From positions 37,789,735 to 37,853,734 of the forward strand of contig CM075781.1 in assembly GCA_037974665.1 (NCBI GenBank): DNA of 64,000 nt, given 5' to 3'. The notes under the pieces were generated by a model. It was given only the letters and a program-made list of their open reading frames with translations. It was not told the DNA's origin and did no database searches. Shown here in pieces: positions 1 to 10,967 of this stretch. The position numbers were made by a program, and so were the translations under genes. Source of the DNA: Ehretia macrophylla. Taxonomy: Eukaryota; Streptophyta; Magnoliopsida; Boraginales; Ehretiaceae. Numbering within the stretch: position 1 is the stretch's first letter; the number at the start of each line of letters is the position of its first letter.

Positions 1-234
1 ATGTTACAAATAAGTCAAAAACCATGGGGATAGTGTTGATTTTCAAACCACAGGATGGTTGTATGCAGATTTTCAAGACCACGGAGCGGAGAGGTCATGT
101 ATGTTTAATCCAAAAAGAGGATAGAATTAAAAAGGCGCTATTTGATTAGGTCCTAATCACCTTATCTGCGTCAGATTGCAGACTTCTTTCTCGTTATGGA
201 GTATGTATGTTAATACCATCTTTTATGTTTACAG
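1..234 (+). other. Probable intron of the VAL-like gene
   Basis: No coding frame here continues the VAL-like protein, and the stretch ends in a clear acceptor (TTTACAG before position 235). It is most simply the intron before the first visible exon. The B3 DNA-binding domain expected upstream is not in the window. Confidence 0.55.
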
Positions 235-3199
235 GGAAATGAAGCTGTTAGTGGAGTTTCTGCAAATGGGCATATTAGTGTTAAAAGTACTAAACCTGAT
301 GAAGTTGATCCAGCAAATACCTGGTCAGAAATTGAGAAGTCTGGACATGTTGCAAAGGAAATAACTGAAGCAAAGCCTTCTATCCGTGTCAAGAGAAAAA
401 ACAGTACCTTGGCTTCAAAAAGTAAACGCCTGAGGATCGAAAATGAGGACATGATTGAGCTGAAAGTCACATGGAAACAAGCTCAAGGATTAATGCGCCC
501 ACCTCCTAAGTGTGTCCACAAAGTCATTGTAATAGAAGGCTGTGAATTTGAGGAATATGAGGTACCAGGCTTTCTGTCAGTTTATGGGCCATGCAAATTT
601 TGCCTTTCGTGTTGGCCTGTCTGTTGAGCTTGTACCTTGCCTTCCTTTTTTCCCGTAACCTCCCCCAACCTTCTCCATGGGGACTGCCTGTGCAGTGGAC
701 CAATACCAAAGATGAGTGAAAAGAAACTAGGAGATAAGGCAAGTAGTGCCGTTGTATGTCGCTAGCCTCTCACCCTTGGCTGGCGACATGAAGAAAGCAA
801 TCAGCCCTTGTTTGTCTGTTATGGAGCTTGGTGAAGTGTGTGAGAATTTGTAGTATTATTAAATCTGGGAATTCATGTCCTGAGAAGCATAACATGAATG
901 ATACATTTCAGTAGACTCTCATTCCTCTGGATAGATGTCTCTTTAAATAATGGTTTTGATGAACCATTTTTAGATCTGGTTTTTCAGGTTGATGTTGCTG
1001 TATACAGTATCTTTGCTAATTTTCATAGCTGATTCAGAGCATTTTAAGGTTGTCCAATTTAGTCAAACCCTGACTTGATGATGCCCTTTAGCAGGATGCA
1101 CCAATTATTGGAAGGCCAACTATTCCTGCAAATGATGATCTAGGGTATATTACTTCTGTCCTTCGCCTGCCAACTTCAGTTGCCGAGCCTTTTGTTTTGC
1201 CACTTTTAGTTATCCCCGGTGAATGCTAATGCTGTACTTCATCATCTTATTCAGTGGAAAGATCCAGTGGGTTCAATGTGAGGACTGCCTCAAGTGGCGC
1301 AAAATACCTGGTAATACTCTTCTTCCATCAAGGTGGACGTGTTCTGCGAACTCTTCGGATCCAGAGAGGTATAGCTTGTTTTCATATGTATTTCAAAGTT
1401 AAACCTATGTTTTCTTATTGGCTCTTTTTTTCTTTTTCTTTTTCTTTTTATTTTTATTTTCATTAATCTTCTGTAAGAATTGTCTACTAGGCTTTAGACA
1501 ATGAAATGCCTGCTAATATCTTCCCTTTCCTGGATGCAATGTGCTTAGCTAGCTGGCATTCTTATCTCAGATTCATTCAACCATCCTTGTTCAAATCCAC
1601 AATTTCTAGTGCATTTGTGCTACTCCTTGTGGATTCTCGAAAAAGATGCCATGCTGAGATGAGATTCATGATCTCATGATATCTACTGTCTTGCTCTATA
1701 TTCCCTTCCTAGAGTATGTAATGTAGTCGAGCATGCTTTCAAGTGGGAGATTGAGATTTTGAATTTTACAGTTGATAATGTTCTCTAGTATACCTGTTTC
1801 CTTGAGACACTAGAAATCTTAGAAGTTCTCATCTCTTTGTGATTCCACCGTCCTTTGCTGTTGCCTTTCTTGCAGTGAGCTATATCTTATTTTACGTATA
1901 TGTTATATTTGATATATCCTTTTTCTTCATTCCCTGTCATTGCTTTTCTCAGCTGATCTATGTATGTATGCACTTCTGTTCCATTCAAATAGAACTTTTT
2001 ATTTTTCCTAATGGTGTATTAAAGCCAAATTTATCTGAAGGCAGTCAGTTTCCTCAAATGATAATCCTGGTGGGATGTTTAACTACTATTGGCATGGTCG
2101 ACTTTGTATGCAACAACCTGGATTTGGAACTTCGTCTTGTTCTTTCCTGGAGGCAATGAAGCTTTGTTGCTTTTTAGCATATTTAAAAACTCAGACAATG
2201 AACTAAAATTTAAAATACTCGTCTAATATCATATGTTTGGAAGATTACAAGAATACGTTTTCTATAGGTAATATTCTCCTCTATATCCATGTGAATTTGA
2301 CTGTAAGGCGGTGTGCCATACATTTTGTTATTTTTTGCTGTTAGGTCCGTATGTTCAGCAGCTCAAGAATTTACAGCAGAACAGCTTCAAGGTCTTCTGC
2401 CCACTGTCAGTAAGGGTACAATATTCCTAATTTCTGTTGCCATAATCACTTGATTGTATTATGCTTGAGCAAAGGGATCTTTATCATGAATAGTTAGAAT
2501 TCGACCAATTTTGGATTTTCACTTCTCATTTTAGGCATGTCTCTATTTTTATGTCTTTGTAAGAGAATGGTGTGGATTTCGTAAATCACAATACTGGATT
2601 TCTGTACAGGTGTTTTCAAGAAAAAGAGGACTGCTAAACAGAATCCAGACTCAGTTGAGACGTTGGAAGGGCTTGACACACTAGCCAATTTAGCCATCCG
2701 GGAAGAGGGAGCATCACCCCAGGCCACAACAAGGCACCCTCGACATAAGCCTGGCTGTGGCTGCATTGTCTGCATGCAGCCTCCAAGTGGGAAAGGCTCT
2801 AAGCACAAACAACCATGTGATTGTATTGTCTGTCAGTCAGTGAAGCGGCGTTTTAGAAGAATGATGACTAAGAAGCGTGAAAAGCAGCAACTGCAGAAAG
2901 AAGCACAAACCGCATTTCAGAACCTGCACCGGGAGGCTGATCCTGATTTATCTAGTGAAATAGGAACTACTTGTCCAAATCAAGAAGTTGTCCATGAGGG
3001 TGTTGCCGATGACTCCAATGGGAGGGTATTCTCTGCTTCACCCTCGAAAGCTAGAATTGACCTAAATAGTCAGCCAGAACGTGAAGAAGAACTGTCACCT
3101 GGTGCAGGTTCCATGAGTATACTGCATTTGCTCCATGATGCTACAGAGAGACACCTCAGGCAGCAGAAACACTCCTATTCTGGTGGTGGAGGGGTTTGA
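235..3199 (+). CDS. VAL: VAL/HSI2-like B3-CW transcriptional repressor, C-terminal exons
   Basis: Five exons are readable: 235-561, 1095-1144, 1255-1368, 2345-2415 and 2610-3199. All have GT/AG borders and matching phases, giving 383 residues and a stop. Residues 131-167 form a CW zinc finger: [14 protein letters not shown], then a third Trp at 153, with Cys 134, 137, 155 and 167 as zinc ligands. A Cys-rich basic segment follows (GCGCIVC and CDCIVC, then [15 protein letters not shown]), then an EAR-like DLNSQP motif. This order matches the C-terminal half of VAL1/HSI2 and VAL2/HSL1. In Arabidopsis these nuclear repressors silence seed-maturation genes and FLC, working with Polycomb; the CW domain is linked to histone H3 reading. 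Family proteins are about 750-900 residues, so the PHD-like and B3 parts lie to the left. VAL1 and VAL2 cannot be told apart here. The protein identity is firm; exact splice sites are inferred. Confidence 0.93.
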
Positions 3200-3660
3200 G
3201 TAGGAAATCATCTCATCAGAATGGGCAAGGAGGGCCAAATTTAAGTTTCTGCATCGTCTTGATGACAATCATGAAAGCATTGATGCAGATTTTCATAGGG
3301 CTCTGTTGGCAGAAACTGTGGTATCTGCATCGACAAGTCAGTGCTTTGATATAGCGAGTCTCATTGGAGCGAGCCTTCCGTGCCAGGATTTAAATTTTTT
3401 GTACATTCTTCTACTTTGATATCGTGACTTATAAGAGCTGTACATAAAGTAGGATGTGACGCGAATGGTACTCGAGCCATTAACTTTCTGATAGCTATGC
3501 AATATTTCTCCCTTCTATGGTTGTCTATCTATAATTTGATAATAGACACCAAAATGCTAAGAGAAAGCTGAGACATCTGCAACTGAGTAGGCTGTTGGTC
3601 GAAGCTGCATCTTTTTTCTCCGTAGGCACTAACCTTCAAGCCTTCAAGAGGAGAATCACT
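3200..3660 (+). other. VAL-like 3' UTR and downstream flank
   Basis: The sequence after the stop codon has no long frame and becomes AT-rich. It probably holds the 3' UTR, but I see no single convincing poly(A) signal. Confidence 0.4.
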
Positions 3661-3676
3661 GAAAGATGTTATCATG

Positions 3677-3831
3677 TTTAAATTGGACTTAGATTATCTC
3701 ATATCATTAAACGTTATGAGAGAGATTTAATATGTCTATATAGTTATAATAAAATCATTTGAACATATTATTATTATTGGATCTCTCTTATAACGTTATA
3801 TGATATGAGATGATTTTAAATCCGTCTAAAT
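3677..3831. mobile_element. Foldback MITE, about 155 bp
   Basis: Two arms of about 50 bp are near-perfect inverted copies: the left holds ATTATCTCATATCATTAAACG and the right its complement, around a short AT-rich loop. The element lies about 480 bp downstream of the VAL-like stop. ATGTTT occurs at both edges and may be the target duplication, but the border is not certain. The superfamily is not assigned. Confidence 0.7.
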
Positions 3832-4219
3832 GTTTTATTTTATATAATTTTCGTCCCTTCTGTTGTTAAGGGGAAATTTTGTTGCTAGTTGTCAGCGAAA
3901 TTAAGATTACTGAAGAAACAGATCAATTATTTACATAACATCTCTCACAAGGGTCACGTTGTTGTGAGTGATGGATCTATTGGTCATGATGAACTCTAGT
4001 TTCTTAATTGTCAAGGGGAGCATAATCCCACCGCTAAAGAGTTCATATTACAAAATATAAGAGATAGGGTTTAAAAAATTGATGAGAGCATGTTGAAAAG
4101 AAACTCTGTTGTACCATTTGACATTTCAATTTCGTTGTTTCCTTTTTCTTTCTTTCCTCTAGTCCGAGTAAATATTTGTTGAGAATGTTGAATTGTAGTA
4201 ACTATATAAAAGTTGGCAA

Positions 4220-4490
4220 TCATTGATGAGTGCAAGTAACTTTTGCTAAGCCACCAAAACTATGTTATCACTCGTGTATAGGAAAATCAATAAATGTATA
4301 GATTAAATCTCTAATTTTAGCCTTACTTTATCTATTAATAGCTACAATCTTGATCGACTATCGGACGAAACTCTCATTTCACTTGTGGAGAAAGACAAAT
4401 TGGGATAATCGTCTCGTAGGTTTGTAATAGCTTAGTTTTTTATCTTTCGGCCTCGGGCTTCCCTTGAAAACGAAAAAAAAAAAAAAAAAG
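4220..4490 (+). mobile_element. 5'-truncated LINE-type retroposon tail
   Basis: The segment ends in a run of about 17 A. It is flanked by the direct repeat AGTTGGCAA at 4211-4219 and 4491-4499, the signature of target-primed insertion. The last 60 bp (CTTTCGGCCTCGGGCTTCCC) resemble plant LINE 3' ends. No reverse transcriptase remains, so it is a 3' fragment of about 270 bp. A SINE is the alternative, but I see no tRNA-like A and B boxes. Confidence 0.65.
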
Positions 4491-4734
4491 AGTTGGCAAC
4501 ACAATGTGTGATAAGAGTCCCAAATAACGCGTTAAAAATGTAGTTCCATATGTGATGTACTTTTAATATGAGTAGCTTGAAATGAAAACAGCAAAAAATA
4601 TGATCCTTAATTCTAATGTAACAAGTATGATCTTAAAATATGCAAAGTTGCTAAAGAGAAAAATAATTCATGAAAAATTAGCTGATCTGAAAAAAGTCCA
4701 TATAGAAGGATTGAGGATCTCCTCATACCATCAT

Positions 4735-4836
4735 AACATTATAAACGAAATTTAATAGTTGTGAATTATAAATATTTTTTTTTTTTAATTTTATTAATAA
4801 TTCACAATTATTAAATTAGACTCATAACATTATAAT
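4735..4836. mobile_element. Small AT-rich foldback MITE
   Basis: ATTATAAACGAAATTTAATAG and its approximate complement flank a T-run loop. A similar arm (ATTATGAACGAAATTTAACG) recurs at 9537-9556, so this looks like a small family. Borders are approximate. Confidence 0.55.
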
Positions 4837-5639
4837 AATATGAATAAATCCACTCTCGTGTTTCTGCTTAAAGTTGGTTTGTTCACGAGGGAAAAGTGTT
4901 TGGTCATTGTGTAGGCCAAAGTTGGAAGTTGGAACTGGCATTTGCTTCCCCTCTGACCAAAATATATCATTTTAGTTGATCAGGCCCCAGGCAATACCAA
5001 AGGTTAATGCTTAGAGCCCACATGTTAGGCGCACACACATGCTACAAGATATTATTTATACTTATCTTGCCAATTTATTAAAGGAAAATTATCTCGCACT
5101 ATGGTACGGCACATTCACAGGAAGTGAGACTTACTATATGTGAAGTCCACTTTTTGTGGGTGTGTGATGGCATTCATTATCGGATGAGAAATTTATTCTT
5201 TACTAAAACTACAGAGTAAAAAGAAAAGGCATGGAGACTATCAAAATCCTAAACGCCAATTCATTTTCACTTGGGTTCTACTCAACTCTTTTGGTGTGCA
5301 ATTGCTCCATCCAAATCCAATAATTTTCATCACCAAAAGCATGCATCACGACAAGACGAGCACCGCAAACTGGTCCTGTGGGTAGTTGTGTAAGCTTCGT
5401 GTTTGGACGAGAATACAGACAGACGCACTTACAGAAATAGAGAAAATATCCAATATTTCTACTGTATTCTGCCGCTCTATCTGTGTTCATAATCCCTAAT
5501 TCACTATTCGTCAATAAGAGTTATAGCTTTAAGTATGATGAAAGTCTAAACCTTTGCACGGTTAATTTTATGCACAGAAAAGTCTAAAATCTCATCATTA
5601 TGACCTTTCTAGAAAAAGCATAAAAAAAATTTTAGTTAA
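4837..5639. other. Intergenic, nothing recognised
   Basis: AT-rich sequence. A 78-codon minus-strand frame at 5278-5514 has no recognisable domain and no supporting context. Confidence 0.5.
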
Positions 5640-6690
5640 AAAACAAGTGACTAGACATGATCGATCATATACCAAATTACATATATGGTCAATAATTTGT
5701 TATATGCTATAATTGTATAATTGATCCTTAGATCTAAGACACAATTGTTATCTCGTGTATGAGATATCATGATTTGCTAGTACAGTATGATATAGTCCTA
5801 ATCATGGATTAGCTCGTGCTTAATTAGTGGTGTTGACCTATTTCTACTTGGAGATATGTATGTGTGCGATATGAAATTCGTCAACAAGGGGTCCTATGTT
5901 ATCTAATAATTAAATAATCGAAAATTCTTGACTGAGGTAGAATAGTAGAAGTCGTTCCATGATTCATTAATGAGTTACTAATTAATTATATTTGGTCATA
6001 TGAATAAGTAATGAGTTTGACGTCCCTATTTATGACTCACACTTGATCGAGACAGATAAGACAGAGGGAATTAATTACATAGTTAGTATGATTCCACTTT
6101 ATCATTAGTTGGGTAGTCATGACAATGTGTCACTCATGACTTGTGAAAATTAATTAATTAGAATGAGTTCTAATTAAATATTAATATGATTAATATTATT
6201 ACACTATCATTTAATTATGAACTCGAGAGATCACACACGATAGAGATCCGACATATCAATTAGTAGAGATAACTAATTAAATTAGTTAATAGTAACGTCC
6301 TATTATTAATTTAATTATATGACTCATAGTAATTGGATTATTAGTCCAATTAGTTTACCAGTCCTTTGACCAAAAGATTGTTTACTAGTCTAGGTCCAAT
6401 AGGATTGGAACAACCCACAATTGCCATTATGTCAATTATGTTCCTATAAATAGAAAAATTGACTAGCACATAATTGTTTATCAATAAATATGGAAATTCT
6501 CTCTAGGTCTCTAGTGGGGGGTTATCCTTGCGCGAATTTCATGTGGATACTTTTGAAGACTTCACGCTTGAAGAGCTAGAATCGTCTCCATTACTTTCAT
6601 ATAACGGATTCTGCGCTATGAGGGTAATCGCGAAATCCTTACTTGTATATTTAATGTGATTATATATGCGCGTGTGACAACTAATTACAA
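5640..6690 (+). mobile_element. LTR-like block, probably a Copia LTR remnant
   Basis: The stretch has no coding frame but has the look of a plant Copia LTR: many TTAATTAATTA-type words, a TATA box (CCTATAAATAG) near 6444, then a GC-richer leader-like segment with TCTCTCTAGG. The right edge may be GTGTGACA near 6679. I could not find the left TG border or a target duplication, so extent and family are tentative. Confidence 0.35.
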
Positions 6691-6701
6691 GATAAAAGGT
6701 C

Positions 6702-8233
6702 TGTTGGCCTGAAAAGCCTATAATTTTTATTTTGATAACAACAAAACATTGAAATGGTGCTCTTGTTTTCTTTATGTCTTTGGTAAGCCCTTCAATCCAT
6801 CTAAGCAAGTCCACATCAACATGGATCAACTTGTTTCAGTCAAAGAGTAGAAAGCTATTGGATCAAAGTCCAAGCCCAATCAGAAATTGTATTCAAGCCC
6901 AAATGAATTCAAGTTATAGACTTGACGATAAAGAGGGAGTCACAAGGAAGGAGAAGTGGCGACATAAGGGGTACCGGCCTTAAACAAATATCGTTTGCCT
7001 AAGTATGATTTGTATAGCTCATAATTTCTCCAAAATATCTTTCGATCAAACATCTATTCAAAATCATCCTTGAAAAATATTTTTTGTTAATTTTCAAACT
7101 CTTGCATTATAAATTGTTTTAAAAACCTCTCAGCAATTTTGAAAATATTTTGGGATGTTAAAAAATGCTAAGAAATTATTTTTATCTGTGCCCAAATGTT
7201 TTGCAATTAAACAAATTATTTTTGGGGCTCAAAATATAACTTTACAGCATTTTTTAAGCATCCGGGCATTACTGGCCTTTTTCGGTCGCCCGGATAGAAG
7301 GCACAACGCCTGGCAAAGAAGACTGATCCAGGCGATACCTGCTCTTTCCGGGTGCCCGAAAGAGGGCCTCAGCGCCCGGATGGGTTAACGGGAAAATCCG
7401 AAAATTATGCTTAAAATTCGTTTTGTGTCAAAACTTTTTCCTCTTTTTAAACCATGCTCTCTCACCTTCTAAGACACCTCTCCAAGCCTCAATCTTCAAA
7501 TTCTAAGCTAATTCAAAAAGCTTTTCATATCATTCTTATTGAGAAATCTTGAGCTATCATTTTCATATCTTTGAGCATTCAAAGTTCTCTTCAAGTGTAA
7601 TATCAAACTCAAAAAGGAGTTGCAATTGTCATTCATTTTATCACACAATCTTTGTAATATACTCTTTCACATAGATTGAGAGAATTATTGTGAGAAGAAA
7701 TATTGTAATCCTTTGTGGACTCAAAGGAAGAAAGAATAGTAGGTTTAGCTTCACCTACACTTGAAGGAGCTTGTATAACTCTTGTGGACTCAAGAGTAAT
7801 TGTAGTTGGTTTTTGCTTCACCAACATTTGAAGAAGCATCTTAGTGAAGAGTTATTAAATCCTAAGGGAAGGGAAGACCTTAGGTGGTGGACTAGGCCTC
7901 CGGGAGTGCGAACCACTTGAAAATCATCGTGTTTGATTTCTCTTACTCTATTCTCTTTATTTTCAATTCATTTACTTTCGTGTGGATATTACTTACATTA
8001 ATTGATTGATAATTGCTGAGTTATCTATTTGAAATTTTATTTTGAAGTTCTAATTACTTATCTAGTGTTAAATACTTGTGTGCTCACTAAGTGTTTGATA
8101 AGTTGCCTACAAGAACTTCTAGAGTATTATCAAATTTCACTAGACATTGTTTCCGCATTAAGAATTTTTAAATTTTTTAACCTTACCTAACAACCTAATT
8201 CACCCCCTTCTTTTAGGTTATTAAGGACCAACA
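6702..8233 (+). mobile_element. Solo LTR, 1,532 bp, probably Ty1/copia
   Basis: It starts TGTTGGCC and ends GGACCAACA. It is flanked by the perfect 5 bp duplication AGGTC at 6697-6701 and 8234-8238. No internal region is present, so it is a solo LTR left by recombination between two LTRs. The 3' part (AATTCACCCCCTTC) and the overall structure resemble long Copia LTRs such as the SIRE/Maximus group; that family call is inference. A GC-rich patch at 7261-7385 contains complementary words that could pair. The element at 42,892 is a diverged member of the same family. Confidence 0.85.
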
Positions 8234-8697
8234 AGGTCTTATTTATAGGAAAGAGTTAGAGTCCCTATCTCTACTCTTATTGATTTTCAATTTATTTTTA
8301 GCATGTCCTTAGACTTGAACTTTGAGCAAAGAGAAAAATATTTGATCGTAGAAGTGAATCTCAAAGATATAAGAGTCGTTAACTCAATTAAACCCGAACA
8401 AAAAACCCTAACACTTTAGAACTCATCCCGGCCGTGGCAATTCTGATGTGACATATGGTGAACTTGGGTTATGTTATGGATAAGTCAACAATGGCCTGTA
8501 GACGCCATCACCATTTGACATGCGAAGTCATCACAAAGAACAAACAATTCCCTAACGAGTTCTGCATATGTTAACCCTATGTTGGCTAAAAGTGTAATTC
8601 TGTAAAACTGGATTAAAGCTTTTCAATAAAGGGATGATTGATAAAAAAAACACTTTTCAGCCATGTCGGCCTTGACCGATTGATAATGATAAATTAG
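8234..8697. other. Flank of the solo LTR, possibly part of another LTR
   Basis: On the minus strand it begins TGTTAGGGTTTTTTG near 8417 and runs to a TATA-like CCTATAAATAAG near 8237. This could be the start of an older LTR into which the solo LTR inserted. No other border was found. Confidence 0.25.
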
Positions 8698-9050
8698 GGA
8701 AATTCTCACAAATAGTTTTTTAGTATTTTTTTAAAATTTTAATTTCGTCCATATTATTCAAAAGTAATTAATTTAATTTTTATTATTTTTTAAAAATTTT
8801 AAATTCATTTTTATTGTTTAAAATTAACTAATTTAATCTCTATTATTTAAAAAAAATTCAATTTAATCCCTGCCTAAATTGGTCAATTGAATTTTTTTAG
8901 ATAATAATAGGAGCTAAATTGATTTTTTTTTTTTAAATAATAGGGATTAAATTGAATAATTTTTAAATTTTTTTTAAAAAAAATAATAGAAATTAAATTG
9001 ATTAATAATAAATATAAATTTAAAATTTTAAAAAGATAATAAGAACTGTT
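8698..9050. mobile_element. AT-rich foldback MITE
   Basis: The two halves are imperfect inverted copies carrying words such as CAATTTAATCCCT and AGGGATTAAATTG, meeting near 8880. No clear target duplication was found, so borders are approximate. Confidence 0.55.
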
Positions 9051-9389
9051 CATGCAAGCTTTCCGATTAATGACACAACTTTCCTGAAAAGATGAAGCGA
9101 TCATTCCAGATAACGAGCTTCCCTCATGTCGCCGGAAAACTTGACCGAAAATGAACGAATTGGATGAAACAAAACTACCGACATTTTAAATATTTGGATG
9201 TGAAATTTTAGATAGTTGTCATGCTATGTGCAATGTATTTTTACGCTCCCTTATCCACTATGCATTGTCTGCTTGTCACACCCATAGTATGTAATGCGAG
9301 TAATAATCTTTTCGTAACATTATAATTATTAAGAATTCTGATTACGCCTGAAATATTAATGGATCGTACATGGATAGATAACATAAGAT

Positions 9390-9535
9390 TAAGACCCAAT
9401 TTTAATACCATATTAAGAATTTTGAGGTTCTATCCTAAAATTAATTGGTGTCAAGTGAAATAACCTAAAATCTTATAAGGTAGTCTTAAAATTTCTGATT
9501 TTTTGATTTGAAATGAATATATATTCTAACAATAA
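9390..9535. repeat. Dispersed repeat, member 1
   Basis: Shares a run of words (TTCTATCCTAAAATTAATTGGTG, then AAGTGAAATAACC and TTATAAGG) with copies at 37,015-37,140 and 59,610-59,740. It is a noncoding interspersed repeat of unknown class. Confidence 0.5.
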
Positions 9536-9671
9536 TATTATGAACGAAATTTAACGCTTGTAAAATGTGACAAAACCAACAAAAAAAGAAATGCAATCAT
9601 TAATTATTTATATTATTTCATTATAATTGTATCAATAGTTTAAAATCATTAAATTTTGCTAATAATATTAA
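9527..9671. mobile_element. Small AT-rich foldback MITE, second copy
   Basis: AATATTATGAACGAAATTTAA at the left is matched by an approximate complement at the right (TTAAATTTTGCTAATAATATT). It is related to the element at 4735-4836. Borders are approximate. Confidence 0.5.
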
Positions 9672-10967
9672 AAAATAATGAGCAGATCAATCCGCATCTA
9701 ATATTGCGGTTTGGCCTTTCACTTTGCATATGACTAATTCATTAATTAAGTTCATTGGAGCTCAGCTTATAACTAATTCAAAAACTTTGTTGATAATAAT
9801 CAAAGCTTATTCTGAACTCCAAACTTGTATAAACAATAATAGTGTTATAAATTTAGGAAATATTATTTTAAACATTAAATTTATTAGTTTAAAATAATAA
9901 CTAATCGAGTTATTATTTAAATTTATAACATTAACTTATAAAATACTTTTAATTATATTTCACATTAACGTGACATCTTAAGAATGTGAACATAAATTTA
10001 AAACTTGTTAATTAAACAACCGTTAGGCGACCTATTACGACTCATTCAACTCTTGCAAACCAATTTGAAATGACTTTTTGTTTTTGTCGTTAGAGCCGGA
10101 CCACCTTAATTCAAATTAAACGAAAGGACAGTAGGAGTATTTCAACTTGTTTAGTATTTTTAAACTTTCCACAAGTGGACCAATTAAACATGTCGTCTAA
10201 ATCAATCAACTTGAAGCTAGCTAGAGCTAATGCATGATTTTAGCTGATGAGATTTTTAGCTCACGCCATGCAAAACTAAATCAAACTCCTCATGTCGATG
10301 ATTCTACAAGAATTAAAGCGTTTATGACTGATATGAATTATCTCTTAACTAATGCTTTATTATAATATTTCAACATTACGCTTGAATTATTTATTTAATT
10401 TTTAAACTATAAAAATTGAAAAGAAAAGTTTTTTATTGGATGAAATCAGATATTTTGATATAATTGCAAAAAGGTATTCTAACTATTAAATCAAATGTTA
10501 ATTATTTTAGGTGAAATCAATGGTTGGAATTTGGGATGCAATGCCAAAATATTGAAATAAAACATTAGTAAAGGATTTTGATTCGTTTATAACAACTTCT
10601 TTGTTTCACTTTAAGAGAGGCCTAAATTGGTTACTGAACAATAATTCTGAAAGATCTTTTTATCACTCATGTCTTTTTCCAAAAGAACCAACAAAGAACT
10701 CCGGAGCTGATCAATGAAAAGAACAATTAATATTACTATTAACATAATTTCATTCATTCAAACAAGAATAAAGAAACAGCAAGCCATACTTTACATTTCT
10801 TAACACACTTCTCCTATACTTTTACCTTAGAAGGAAAACCCTTGTTCTTTTCTTCTTTTTTTCTTTTCTTTTTCCTTTTTTTTTCATCCTTTAACATATT
10901 TAAAGGGAAAAAAGTCAATAAAAAAAAAACTCAAAATTTCTATGAACAACGAATTTACAATGTGTGA
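9672..10967. other. Intergenic AT-rich sequence
   Basis: No gene or repeat border recognised. The right end includes the probable 3' UTR of the minus-strand gene that stops at 10,968; the poly-pyrimidine tract near 10,850-10,890 lies in it. Confidence 0.4.

Noticed and set aside
5278-5514. 78-codon minus-strand frame as a small gene
   Set aside because: No domain, signal peptide or conserved context.
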